From Flavobacteriales bacterium (lineage in GTDB: Bacteria; Bacteroidota; Bacteroidia; Flavobacteriales_G; JALEGO01), in the NCBI GenBank assembly GCA_020628935.1, contig JAHDEG010000007.1, positions 156,530 through 220,529 on the forward strand: a stretch of 64,000 nt of DNA, given 5' to 3'. Position 1 is the stretch's first letter. Each line of letters starts with the position of its first letter. A program made the translations under genes and the position numbers. This document shows, piece by piece, positions 19,395 through 27,777 of the stretch. Under the pieces are notes generated by a model, which saw only the letters and a program-made list of their open reading frames with translations, was not told the DNA's origin and searched no databases.

Positions 19395-20291
19395 CTATAC
19401 TACGTCCCAAACTTTAATTATCGCATCATCACCCGAACTTATTAGCCCTTCTTCCTCCCAACAAATAACATTTACCGATTTTGAGTGCCCTGCATCTGAT
19501 TTTACGTCTATTCTATGCACCAAACTCAAGTCATTTACATCCCAAATTTTAATGGTTTTATCTCTACTAGCTGTTGCTAAATATTTTTGATTAGGAGAAA
19601 TAGCCATGTCGTAAATAGCATAATTATGTGCCGGAATAGATAATATTTTGGAAGGAGGATTTCCCCCATTAAGCTTCCAAACATTCAACATAGCATCTCT
19701 GCCCCCACTAAAAAGCAATTCTTGCTTTTTAGTGGGGGCTTTCTTACAAACATTAGCCGAAAGTTCATGAGCTAAAAAAGAATACACAAGCCCCTTGATT
19801 TGCATATTGTAAACGCGAATATATCCGTCACCACAACAAATGTAGGCTAACTCATTATCAAAAAAAGTTTTTCTGAGCTTACCAGATGTTAGCACTTTAT
19901 AATCTACTAATTCAAACGTATTAGCATCAATTTGGGTAAGCGATCCATCCATTGAAACCGTTAAAATTGTGTTGGTGAATGCGTTGTAAGAAATATCAAA
20001 AACAGCTAGCTTGTGCAAAACTAAGTTCTTAACTTCTTGCTTTTTAGTGAGGTCAATAACATGAACATTACCTTCTGAAGTCCCTAAAAGTAAAAGGTTT
20101 GTTTTTTTAATATACTCAATCGCGTAAACGGCTTTACCAACATTTACAGAAAAACCAGATGCCTTTAGCAAATTTAAATCCCAAGAACCAACAATCCCTC
20201 CTGAGCCGGCAGAAATCAAAATGTCGTTTACCTTTTTTAAAGCGTAAACCGAAGAAGGATGCCCTAATAAATCAGCTTTATGTAAAATCAT
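19395..20291 (-). CDS. WD40-repeat beta-propeller protein
   Basis: A 298-residue cytosolic protein with no signal peptide. I start it at ATG 20291 (MILHKADLLGHPSSVYAL) because this ATG overlaps the TGA of the upstream thioesterase as ATGA. An extension to 20333 would lie inside the thioesterase. About seven WD-like blades are visible, the best being SGGRDAMLNVWKL, ATASRDKTIKIWDV and SSGDDAIIKVWDV. These propellers act as binding scaffolds; the partner is unknown. A perfect 18-bp inverted repeat lies inside the gene at 19701-19739, over the fifth blade. The ATGA overlap suggests translational coupling with the thioesterase. Confidence 0.85.
   Translation of the reverse strand: MILHKADLLGHPSSVYALKKVNDILISAGSGGIVGSWDLNLLKASGFSVNVGKAVYAIEYIKKTNLLLLGTSEGNVHVIDLTKKQEVKNLVLHKLAVFDISYNAFTNTILTVSMDGSLTQIDANTFELVDYKVLTSGKLRKTFFDNELAYICCGDGYIRVYNMQIKGLVYSFLAHELSANVCKKAPTKKQELLFSGGRDAMLNVWKLNGGNPPSKILSIPAHNYAIYDMAISPNQKYLATASRDKTIKIWDVNDLSLVHRIDVKSDAGHSKSVNVICWEEEGLISSGDDAIIKVWDVV
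19701..19739. repeat. Perfect 18-bp inverted repeat, 3-nt loop, inside the WD40 coding sequence
   Basis: The left arm GCCCCCACTAAAAAGCAA (19701-19718), the loop TTC and the exact reverse complement (19722-19739) form a 39-base hairpin. On the coding strand it encodes APTKKQELLFSGG, which runs into the conserved SGGRD blade motif. No U-tract follows in the sense direction. See findings. Confidence 0.95.
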
Positions 20292-20722
20292 TTTTCGACA
20301 GGAATTATAGCCATAGTTAAACGAGACACACACGATAGTTTACCTTCTGGGCTTCTTATCTCAATATTCCATATATGCGTTTTTCTGCCTAAATGTACTG
20401 CTTTTGCAATTCCGGTCACTTTGCCAGAGTTTTCAAAAACAGGTCTAATGTGGTTGGCATTAATTTCTAAACCAACACAATTAAACTTTGAAGTATCAAT
20501 AACAAGGTTAGATGCAATGCTCCCTATGCTCTCTGCCAAAGCTACAGAGGCGCCACCATGCAATATTCGCGCAGGCTGAACTGTTTTTTCATTAACAGGC
20601 ATTGTGCCCTTTAAGTAATCGCCTCCTAACTCTGTAAGTTCAATCTCGAGGGTATTTAACAATGTTTTTTTACTATATAATTCTTTAAAATCGCTTATGG
20701 CATACTTTTTGAACCAAATCAT
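20288..20722 (-). CDS. Hotdog-fold acyl-CoA thioesterase (PaaI/MenI-like)
   Basis: A 144-residue hotdog thioesterase starting at ATG 20722 (MIWFKKYAISDF). It contains the 4HBT signature GTMPVNEKTVQPARILHGG, followed by ASVALAESIGS, whose Glu is the catalytic acid in this subfamily, and HLGRKTHIWNIEI. Closest named relatives are MenI (1,4-dihydroxy-2-naphthoyl-CoA hydrolase) and EntH/YbdB. No menaquinone genes are adjacent, so the substrate is not fixed. Its TGA overlaps the ATG of the WD40 gene. Confidence 0.85.
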   Translation of the reverse strand: MIWFKKYAISDFKELYSKKTLLNTLEIELTELGGDYLKGTMPVNEKTVQPARILHGGASVALAESIGSIASNLVIDTSKFNCVGLEINANHIRPVFENSGKVTGIAKAVHLGRKTHIWNIEIRSPEGKLSCVSRLTMAIIPVEK

Positions 20723-20779
20723 TTGTATTATTGTTGTGCAGTCCAATAATGCGGTTAACAAATTTTATCATTGGAATTA

Positions 20780-20810
20780 TTGACTGCGAGTTATTAAATA
20801 AATATATTTG
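20780..20810 (+). promoter_or_regulatory. Bacteroidota-type promoter for the DUF1573 gene
   Basis: TTG at 20780-20782, a 20-bp spacer and TATATTTG at 20803-20810 exactly fit TTG-(19-21)-TAnnTTTG. The predicted start of transcription near 20816 leaves a leader of about 16 bases before ATG 20832. This also argues against an earlier TTG start at 20808. Confidence 0.65.
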
Positions 20811-20831
20811 ACTAAATTAAAAGTAACAATT

Positions 20832-21287
20832 ATGAAGAGTTTTATCCTTTCTATGGCAGTTTTATTTACATCTTTTGGTGTATTTGCACAATCAACAATT
20901 GGCGAAGGCGGCCCTAAAATCGAATTTGAAAAAGATGTTCACGATTTCGGAAACCTTATGCAAAACGGTGATGCTACTTACGTTTTTAAGTTTACCAACA
21001 CAGGTGATGCACCATTAATTATCGCAGAAACAAAAGGTTCTTGTGGTTGTACAGTACCTAAAAAAGCAGAAGAATTTAAGCCTATTTTACCAGGTGAAAC
21101 TGCTGAATTACCAGTAAAATACGATTCTAAGAGAGTAGGACCAATTAACAAATCGGTTACTATTAAATCTAACGCTACTAACGAGCCAAGTAAAGTTATT
21201 AGAATTAAAGGTTCTATAGCAGCTGCTCCAGCAGAAGAAACGTCTCCAGTAAAAAAATCTTCAGTTACTGCTCCAGTAGAGAAGTAA
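20832..21287 (+). CDS. DUF1573 secreted protein
   Basis: A 151-residue protein with a signal peptide (MKSFILSMAVLF...GVFAQ) and one DUF1573 immunoglobulin-like domain (about 25-125). Its hallmarks are FEKDVHDFGNLMQNGDA, the FKFTNTGDAPLII strand and SCGCTVP (the conserved Cys-x-Cys). A Pro/Ala/Lys/Ser-rich tail follows (about 128-151). The family is common in Bacteroidota envelopes and its function is unknown. It stands alone between its own promoter and a terminator. Confidence 0.9.
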   Translation: MKSFILSMAVLFTSFGVFAQSTIGEGGPKIEFEKDVHDFGNLMQNGDATYVFKFTNTGDAPLIIAETKGSCGCTVPKKAEEFKPILPGETAELPVKYDSKRVGPINKSVTIKSNATNEPSKVIRIKGSIAAAPAEETSPVKKSSVTAPVEK

Positions 21288-21312
21288 TTTTTCATAGAAA
21301 CAGTTAAAATTT

Positions 21313-21342
21313 AGCTCGGGCATTGCTCGGGCTTTTTTTTTT
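21313..21342 (+). terminator. Rho-independent terminator after the DUF1573 gene
   Basis: AGCTCGGGC-ATT-GCTCGGGCT folds as a 9-bp stem with two G-U pairs and a 3-nt loop. It is followed by ten consecutive T, 26 bases after the stop codon. In DNA the arms read as a direct repeat; the pairing relies on G-U wobble. Confidence 0.8.
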
Positions 21343-21628
21343 GGGAGGAATTAGGCTTTTGTGTTTCAACAATAAGCAACATAAATTAAAACTTCTCTTT
21401 TAAAAACAACATTTGTATGCGCTTACTATAATAACACCAATTAAACCCAACAAAAACTAGTGCAGCCCAGTGATCTTTTAGGCAAGCTAAAAAGCTTCTA
21501 GGTTTTACTACGTTTTTGAAATGTGTTTAATCAGTATTATTCTAGAAGGCTAAGATTATACTTTCTTTTTAACGCTAAAAATCAAGCACGGCATTAATTC
21601 ATTCATTAAATTTGTAAAAAAACAGTAT
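21343..21628. other. Intergenic region upstream of the aminotransferase
   Basis: About 285 bases with no credible reading frame. TAAATTTG at 21607-21614 matches the -7 element 14 bases before the aminotransferase ATG, but no TTG sits at the expected -33 distance, so the promoter call is weak. I see nothing else in it. Confidence 0.4.
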
Positions 21629-22819
21629 ATGCCAACTATATCGGTAAAAGGTGTTGAAATGCCATCCTCCCCAATTAGAAAACTTGTACCCTTTGCTGAA
21701 AAAGCAAAAAAAGACGGTAAAAAAATATACCATTTAAATATTGGCCAGCCAGATATTGAAACACCAAGTAATGTATTAAACAAACTTAAAAACATTGATG
21801 ATAAAGTTATTGCATATAGCAATTCTGTGGGCACAATAGGATTAAGGGAAGAAGTTAAAAAATACTTTAGTCAAATTAATATCTCTGTAGAAACAGAAAA
21901 CATTGTTGTTACTACCGGTGGCTCTGAAGCTTTGCTTTTTGGGTTTTTAAGTTGTTTTAATCCCGAAGATGAAATAATTATACCCGAACCTTTTTATGCT
22001 AACTATAATGGCTTTGCAACAGCCGCAGGCATTACTGTTAAAACCATAACCAGTAAAATGGAAAACGGTTTTGCGCTTCCTCCCATATCTAGCATCGAAA
22101 AATTAATCACTAACAAAACAAAAGGAATACTAATTTGCAACCCAGGTAATCCTACCGGAACAGTTTATACAAAAGAAGAGCTACTTGAATTAAAAACAAT
22201 TGTTCAACAGCGAGATTTATTTTTATTTGCTGATGAAGTGTATCGTGAATTTTGTTACGATGGTTTAGAACACACCTCCGTATTAAGCTTTAACGATTTA
22301 AATGAAAACGTAATACTTATAGATTCTATTTCTAAGCGATACAGTATGTGCGGAAGCCGTATTGGAGTACTTATTAGTAAAAATAAAGAAGTAATACAGG
22401 CTGTAACTAAGTTTGCGCAAGCAAGATTAAGCCCACCAACTGTTAGCCAAATTCTTGCAGAAGAAGCGTTTAAAACGCCTAATACATATATTAACACCGT
22501 TATTAGTGAGTATCAAACGCGCAGAGATATTGTAGTTGATAGGTTAAGTAAAATGAAAGGCGTAAAAACAGCTAAACCTACAGGTGCTTTTTATACTGTT
22601 GCTGAACTACCTGTAAATGATACTGATGAATTTTGTCAATGGCTGTTAGAAAGCTTTAGCCATAAAAACGAAACGGTTATGATGGCACCCGCTTCCGGCT
22701 TTTACAGTAACCCCGAGCTTGGTAAAAAACAAGTTAGAATTGCTTACGTTTTAAACAATAATGATTTAAATAAAGCAATGGATTGCCTTGAAGAAGCGTT
22801 AAAACAATACAATGCCTAG
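21629..22819 (+). CDS. Pyridoxal-phosphate aminotransferase, class I (aspartate aminotransferase-like)
   Basis: A 396-residue fold-type I aminotransferase. It shows NIGQPDIETP (38-47), TTGGSEALLF (95-104), NPGNPTG (171-177), ADEVYRE (201-207, with Asp202 and Tyr205 contacting the cofactor), SISKRYSMCGSRIG with the Schiff-base Lys236, and an Arg near the C-terminus (KKQVRIAYVLNNN) for the substrate carboxylate. It resembles the thermophile-type AspC subgroup. Amino-acid specificity cannot be settled from sequence alone. It ends 15 bp before idi, so the two are probably co-transcribed. Confidence 0.9.
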   Translation: MPTISVKGVEMPSSPIRKLVPFAEKAKKDGKKIYHLNIGQPDIETPSNVLNKLKNIDDKVIAYSNSVGTIGLREEVKKYFSQINISVETENIVVTTGGSEALLFGFLSCFNPEDEIIIPEPFYANYNGFATAAGITVKTITSKMENGFALPPISSIEKLITNKTKGILICNPGNPTGTVYTKEELLELKTIVQQRDLFLFADEVYREFCYDGLEHTSVLSFNDLNENVILIDSISKRYSMCGSRIGVLISKNKEVIQAVTKFAQARLSPPTVSQILAEEAFKTPNTYINTVISEYQTRRDIVVDRLSKMKGVKTAKPTGAFYTVAELPVNDTDEFCQWLLESFSHKNETVMMAPASGFYSNPELGKKQVRIAYVLNNNDLNKAMDCLEEALKQYNA

Positions 22820-22834
22820 CGATGTTTTAATAGT

Positions 22835-23356
22835 ATGACAAATGTAATTCTTGTTGATAAAAACAACCAACAAATAGGTATTTGCGAAAAGCTAGACGCG
22901 CACAAGAGAGGTTTGTTACACAGAGCGTTTTCTATTTTTATTTTAAACTCTAAAAACGAATTACTACTTCAACAAAGAGCCGCTCATAAATATCACACTC
23001 CGTTGCTATGGACTAACACCTGTTGTAGTCATCCACTACCAAACGAAAGCACATTATCTGCAGCAAACAGAAGACTTAATGAAGAAATGGGGCTTAGCGC
23101 AGTATTAAAAGAAGTATTTCAATTTACCTACAGAGCTGAATTAGCAAACAAGCTTATAGAACATGAATATGATCATGTTTATATTGGTAAAACTGACCAG
23201 CATCCTTCAATAAATAAAGAAGAAGCAAACGACTGGAAAAACGCAAGTTTAAATCAAATTTCAGAAGAAATAGTTACTTCTCCTGAGCTATATACTCCCT
23301 GGTTTATAACCTGTTTTGAAAAATTTAAAGCTTACGCTCAAAATGATTTTTTATAA
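22835..23356 (+). CDS. idi: Isopentenyl-diphosphate delta-isomerase, type I
   Basis: A 173-residue Nudix-fold enzyme that interconverts isopentenyl and dimethylallyl diphosphate. It has the catalytic NTCCSHP (Cys64, His66), the Nudix-like ANRRLNEEMGL (77-87) and the second catalytic acid in EHEYDHVY (Glu109/Glu111). Metal-ligand histidines are in the N-terminal KLDAHKRGLLHRAFS. The length matches the bacterial family. Its last 19 bases overlap the convergent J-protein gene. Confidence 0.95.
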   Translation: MTNVILVDKNNQQIGICEKLDAHKRGLLHRAFSIFILNSKNELLLQQRAAHKYHTPLLWTNTCCSHPLPNESTLSAANRRLNEEMGLSAVLKEVFQFTYRAELANKLIEHEYDHVYIGKTDQHPSINKEEANDWKNASLNQISEEIVTSPELYTPWFITCFEKFKAYAQNDFL

Positions 23357-24138
23357 TCGGCAGAACTTTGCTTAATATCCTTTAAAACTTCTATTCCGAA
23401 TATCCCTCTTCGTGGTTTAAACCAAATTCTTCCTTTAGACCAGTCTGCTTGTGATAAAGTAGTTAAATGCATCACATTAAAATAGCTAATATACCTTGAA
23501 GTATTCGCTTTGTCTTTTTTAACCACACCTATTTTATACTTCATTTCAATAGCATCGTAGGTGTACATATTTTCATTTATTGGAAAGGAGATAAGATAGT
23601 TGATGCAAAGCAAAATATTTACAACACCATAGCTCACTATAAAGCCGTAGAACCACTGTTTACTCAAATCGTATGATGGTTTAAATTTATGTACAACTCT
23701 CTTACCAAAGTAAGCAACTAGTACACCCGAAAGTAAATATGCTAGTGGTGATAATAGCGTTACATACATTGTTAACACAAATAATACTACATTAATAATA
23801 ATTGCCCAGCCAGATATCTGTACCTTTTTCATAAAGGCCTTATTACTTTCCGCTTTTTGTTTTTTAATGTATTCTCTTCGTCTTATATAGTTTGCATAGC
23901 GTTGCTTAACTTCTTGTTTAAATTTTTCATCCTCTATATCTTTAATTCGAGATACTTTTTTTCCCGATAAAGCAGCCTTATAAGCCTTTGTAACTTCAAT
24001 AAATTTTTGTTGAGCTTGGGGCGATTTATTAACATCAGGATGATATTTTTTCGCCAACTTACGGTAAGCTTTCTTTATTTCAAGCTTAGTAGCATTAGTT
24101 GATATATTTAATATCTGATGTGGTGAACGATAAGCCAT
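23338..24138 (-). CDS. J-domain (DnaJ) membrane protein
   Basis: 266 residues. Residues 1-60 are a canonical J domain, SPHQILNISTNATKLEI then KKYHPDVNKSP with His33-Pro34-Asp35, which stimulates DnaK ATPase. A charged linker (62-105) precedes three or four hydrophobic helices (about 110-150 and 162-186), so the J domain is tethered to the cytosolic face of the inner membrane. The C-terminal 75 residues are unremarkable. It lacks the Gly/Phe and zinc-finger regions of DnaJ itself, so it is a specialised co-chaperone with unknown clients. Its start codon directly abuts the stop of the upstream gene at 24139. Confidence 0.85.
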   Translation of the reverse strand: MAYRSPHQILNISTNATKLEIKKAYRKLAKKYHPDVNKSPQAQQKFIEVTKAYKAALSGKKVSRIKDIEDEKFKQEVKQRYANYIRRREYIKKQKAESNKAFMKKVQISGWAIIINVVLFVLTMYVTLLSPLAYLLSGVLVAYFGKRVVHKFKPSYDLSKQWFYGFIVSYGVVNILLCINYLISFPINENMYTYDAIEMKYKIGVVKKDKANTSRYISYFNVMHLTTLSQADWSKGRIWFKPRRGIFGIEVLKDIKQSSADYKKSF

Positions 24139-24615
24139 TTAATATTTATCAAGAATAGTATTTAAACGAACTATACATTCTTTATTAAAAACAGCAGAGG
24201 TAGTTTGCAATAACACTCCTTTTGAGACTCTTACTTCTCCTTTATCGCCTAAAGATGCCTCAGCAACTACTTCTCCTGAACTATTCTTAAAAAAAAGCAT
24301 CATATTGGGATTAAATAAGCCTACTCTATCTGACTTAACACATGATTTATCTCTTAAAACATGGAGAATTTCATTAGCTTTAGTTGAATCTAAATAGTAC
24401 ACTTTTTTAAAAAAGCCTCTGTACAACATAACTTGTTTTACATTATTTATAAGGGTGGATGGATACTCATCCTTCACATAAAAAAAACGATTTCTATACC
24501 CTCTAAAGCCACATTCTTCTTGAATTCGCTTAGGCAAAAATGACCAACGTACCCAAACAAGCAAAACTATAACTGACAATATCAATAAAATACTTTTACC
24601 AAGTTTATCACTCAT
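24139..24615 (-). CDS. Hypothetical single-pass membrane protein
   Basis: 158 residues that I do not recognise. One N-terminal membrane helix (about residues 8-25, SILLILSVIVLLVWVRW) is followed by a soluble domain with YRNRFFYVKDEYPSTLI and MMLFFKNSSGEVVAEASLG. The latter strand pattern gives a small alpha/beta impression. It directly abuts the J-protein gene with no intergenic base, so the two are surely co-transcribed and may work together at the membrane. Confidence 0.7.
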   Translation of the reverse strand: MSDKLGKSILLILSVIVLLVWVRWSFLPKRIQEECGFRGYRNRFFYVKDEYPSTLINNVKQVMLYRGFFKKVYYLDSTKANEILHVLRDKSCVKSDRVGLFNPNMMLFFKNSSGEVVAEASLGDKGEVRVSKGVLLQTTSAVFNKECIVRLNTILDKY

Positions 24616-24785
24616 ACCTTAATAAATTCATGAGTTAATATCACACTCTTTTTTAAATGAAACATTCAAACAAATTAACGCGTATTAAGCAAAGTAAAAC
24701 TAAATTTTAAAATCTCTACTTTTAGGATCATGAAATTTAAAGAGCCGCATAAAATTTTACTTAGAAAAAAGAGCAATTACAAACT

Positions 24786-27770
24786 ATGAGTGAAGAAATC
24801 TTAAAAGCATTAATGCAATTCTTTGCGATTATTACCAGGCAGGTTGACGACCAAGCCGAAGATCACCGTAAGTATGTAGTTCAGTTTTTAAACCTACAAA
24901 TTAGTCAGGCACATATAGATGAGTACTTAAACATCTATTTGGAACAATCTAAACCCAAGGAAAAAAAACGAAGTGCCTCTGTCGAAAAAAAGAAAAGAAG
25001 ATTGACCTTGAGTTCTGATTCGGTTAAAATACTCGGAATTTGTAAAAAAATAAACAAAACTCTAAACCAAGAGCAAAAGGCTATTGTGCTTGTTCGCCTC
25101 TTTGAATTTTTATTGCATACAAACAATTATAGTGAAAATTCAATTGAAATTTTAGTATCGGCAGCAGATGTATTTAATATTGAAGAGGAGGACTACAAAA
25201 CTATTGAATACGGCATTTTAAAACAATCAAATAACATTCAGAAGTTTGAAGGATTAGCTATTTTAACCAGCAGCAATAATACTGATTTTAAAACTGACAA
25301 TATTATTAAGGTCAACGCTATTGATGGCGAAATTAAAATAATAAAAGTTGCGAAACTAGACACACTTTTCATGCTTTACAATGGTAAAGATGAATTATTT
25401 TTAAACGGATTACCTGTCATAAGTGAAAATATTCACTTGCTTTCAAGGGGCTCTGTTTTAAAGCTTGCTAATGGAGAAACGTTTTACTACAGCGATATTG
25501 CTAGCCAATTTTTAGGGGATAGTATTGACAACAAAATAGGATTTGAGGCTAATGACATTAACCTTACATTCCCAAATGGAGTAAAAGGCTTAAGATCTGT
25601 ATCTCTGAATGAAACCGGAGGTAAGTTGGTTGCCTTAATGGGGTCTAGCGGTGCTGGAAAAACTACATTACTGAATGTATTTTCAGGTTTAATAAAACCG
25701 ACAACAGGGTCGGTTAAAATTAACCGAATTAATGTTCACTCGTCATCAGAAAAACTAAAAGGTGTAATAGGATATATTCCGCAGGATGATTTATTAATTG
25801 AAGAACTTTCTGTTTTTGATAACTTATATCATAACGCCCAATTATGCTTTGACAATTTAGATGAAGATGCTTTGCAGGCTAAGGTGAATAAAACACTTAC
25901 AGACGTTGGATTATTGCACGTTAAAGATATAAAAGTTGGTAGCCCTCTTGATAAAAGTATTAGTGGCGGACAAAGAAAACGCTTAAACATTGCCTTAGAG
26001 CTCATTAGAGAACCGTCTGTACTGTTTGTTGATGAACCAACTTCGGGCTTATCTTCTAAAGACTCTGAAAACATAATGGAGCTGCTAAAGATGCAATCTT
26101 TAAAAGGTAATTTGGTGTTTGTAGTAATTCACCAACCCTCTTCTGAGATTTATAAAATGTTTAGCAAGCTTCTTATTCTTGATGTTGGAGGATATCCAAT
26201 TTATTACGGAAACCCTGTAGAAGCAGTTATTTATTTTAAACAAAAAACGTATCAATTAGATAGTGATATAGGAGAATGTGAAAAATGCGGAAATGTAAAT
26301 CCTGAACTTATTTTTAATTTAATTGAAGCAGAAGTTGTTGATGAAAAAGGGGAGTTTACTGGTGTAAGAAAAACAACTCCTGAGGAATGGAACACAAAAT
26401 ATTTAGAAGGAATAAGAAAACAAAGTTCAATAAGTATAACTGAAAAACCTACCGGAAATTTACATATTCCGAAATGGGTTAAGCAAGTTAAGGTTTTTTT
26501 AACAAGAGACTTGAAGTCTAAGTTAGCGAACCGCCAGTATATGCTCATTAATATACTAGAAGCTCCTTTTTTAGCAATACTTTTAGGCTATCTTATTAAA
26601 TATATTGATCCTCTTGAAAAAAAGTATATTTTCTCTTTGAACAAAAATATTCCTGCCTTCATTTTCATGGCTGTTGTAGTCACTCTTTTTATGGGACTAT
26701 CCCTAAGCGCTGAAGAAATTTTGAAGGATAGAAAAATTCTAAAGAGAGAAAAATTCTTAAACTTAAGTTGGTCGGCATACCTTTCCTCCAAAATCGTATT
26801 GCTTTTTTTATTCACTTTAATACAAACATTTCTGTTTCTATTTATAGGTAAATTCATATTAGAATTTAATGACCTTCACATTGAACATTGGGCTATCGTA
26901 TTTTCTTTAGGGTGTTTTGCTGTTGTTTTTGGACTTTTAATTTCTTCTCTGTTCAAAACAGCAGTGGCTGTTTACATATTAATTCCGATGATATTAATTC
27001 CTCAAATGATACTTAGCGGAGCTATTTTCAAGTTTGATGAATTGAATAAATTTTTTGGGAGCGAAAATAAAGTTCCCATAATCGCAGATCTAATGCCCTC
27101 ACGATGGGGATATGAAGCTCTAATGGTTAGCACTTACACAAATAATAAGTTTAACAAGCATTTTTTTGAAGTAAACGCAAACATTAAAAATTTAAACTAC
27201 CTACAACTTTACTACATTCCGAAACTGAATGATATTTTATTATTTGAGAAAGCACCTAAAAACAGAGCCATTGTAAAAGAAGAAATTTTACAAAGTAAAC
27301 TTCTTTCGAAATATTTATCCTCTGAAAAAATAGAAGTAGATAATCTTTTTAAGCCTAAAAATATACTAGAAAAAATTAAGCTAGAATTGAATAAACAAGA
27401 TCAAATTAAACAGACCATTACTGATAGTTTATTGGGGGTTTACAACTCTGTCTTAGAATTTAAAAACGTTAAAAAAACGTATCACAACGACTATATAGAA
27501 AATATTGTAACTAATAAATATGCTAAAGAAGACCTTATAGTTAGTGAAGAAAAAATAGTTAGAAAAAAGGGGCTGGTTTATGATGGCTCAATATCTGACG
27601 GATTGAATTATAGAACACATTTTTTTGCTCCAAATAAAAATCTATTCAAAAAAACTGTTAGCACAACCACCTTTAACATTATAGTTATTTGGACGATGAG
27701 TTTACTAACATTTTTACTCTTACGATTTAGGATAGTTGGGAAAGTAATAAATACGTTTAAAAGAAACTAA
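24786..27770 (+). CDS. ABCG-type ABC transporter fused to N-terminal TerB-like and FHA-like domains
   Basis: A 994-residue half-transporter. Residues about 78-145 resemble a TerB/DjlA-like helical domain (LVRLFEFLLHTNNYSENS), and about 170-240 look like an FHA-type beta sandwich (ELFLNGLPVISENIHLL). The nucleotide-binding domain has Walker A GSSGAGKT (286-293), Q-loop IPQDD, signature SISGGQRKRL (391-400) and Walker B SVLFVDEPTSGL (411-422). An insert after it contains CEKCGNVNPELIFN. A six-helix ABC2 permease follows (about 595-760), then a large extracytoplasmic segment and a last helix near residue 965. ABCG order (ATPase first) is typical of export or lipid-handling transporters. The substrate is unknown. 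It ends 7 bp from the convergent TPR gene. Confidence 0.85.
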   Translation: MSEEILKALMQFFAIITRQVDDQAEDHRKYVVQFLNLQISQAHIDEYLNIYLEQSKPKEKKRSASVEKKKRRLTLSSDSVKILGICKKINKTLNQEQKAIVLVRLFEFLLHTNNYSENSIEILVSAADVFNIEEEDYKTIEYGILKQSNNIQKFEGLAILTSSNNTDFKTDNIIKVNAIDGEIKIIKVAKLDTLFMLYNGKDELFLNGLPVISENIHLLSRGSVLKLANGETFYYSDIASQFLGDSIDNKIGFEANDINLTFPNGVKGLRSVSLNETGGKLVALMGSSGAGKTTLLNVFSGLIKPTTGSVKINRINVHSSSEKLKGVIGYIPQDDLLIEELSVFDNLYHNAQLCFDNLDEDALQAKVNKTLTDVGLLHVKDIKVGSPLDKSISGGQRKRLNIALELIREPSVLFVDEPTSGLSSKDSENIMELLKMQSLKGNLVFVVIHQPSSEIYKMFSKLLILDVGGYPIYYGNPVEAVIYFKQKTYQLDSDIGECEKCGNVNPELIFNLIEAEVVDEKGEFTGVRKTTPEEWNTKYLEGIRKQSSISITEKPTGNLHIPKWVKQVKVFLTRDLKSKLANRQYMLINILEAPFLAILLGYLIKYIDPLEKKYIFSLNKNIPAFIFMAVVVTLFMGLSLSAEEILKDRKILKREKFLNLSWSAYLSSKIVLLFLFTLIQTFLFLFIGKFILEFNDLHIEHWAIVFSLGCFAVVFGLLISSLFKTAVAVYILIPMILIPQMILSGAIFKFDELNKFFGSENKVPIIADLMPSRWGYEALMVSTYTNNKFNKHFFEVNANIKNLNYLQLYYIPKLNDILLFEKAPKNRAIVKEEILQSKLLSKYLSSEKIEVDNLFKPKNILEKIKLELNKQDQIKQTITDSLLGVYNSVLEFKNVKKTYHNDYIENIVTNKYAKEDLIVSEEKIVRKKGLVYDGSISDGLNYRTHFFAPNKNLFKKTVSTTTFNIIVIWTMSLLTFLLLRFRIVGKVINTFKRN

Positions 27771-27777
27771 TACAGTG

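Noticed and set aside
21607..21614. TAAATTTG before the aminotransferase as a full promoter
   Set aside because: No TTG lies at the required distance upstream, so only a weak half-site is supported.
24786..25500. TerB-like domain as part of a tellurite-resistance or ter operon
   Set aside because: No other ter genes are present; the domain is an N-terminal module of an ABC transporter.
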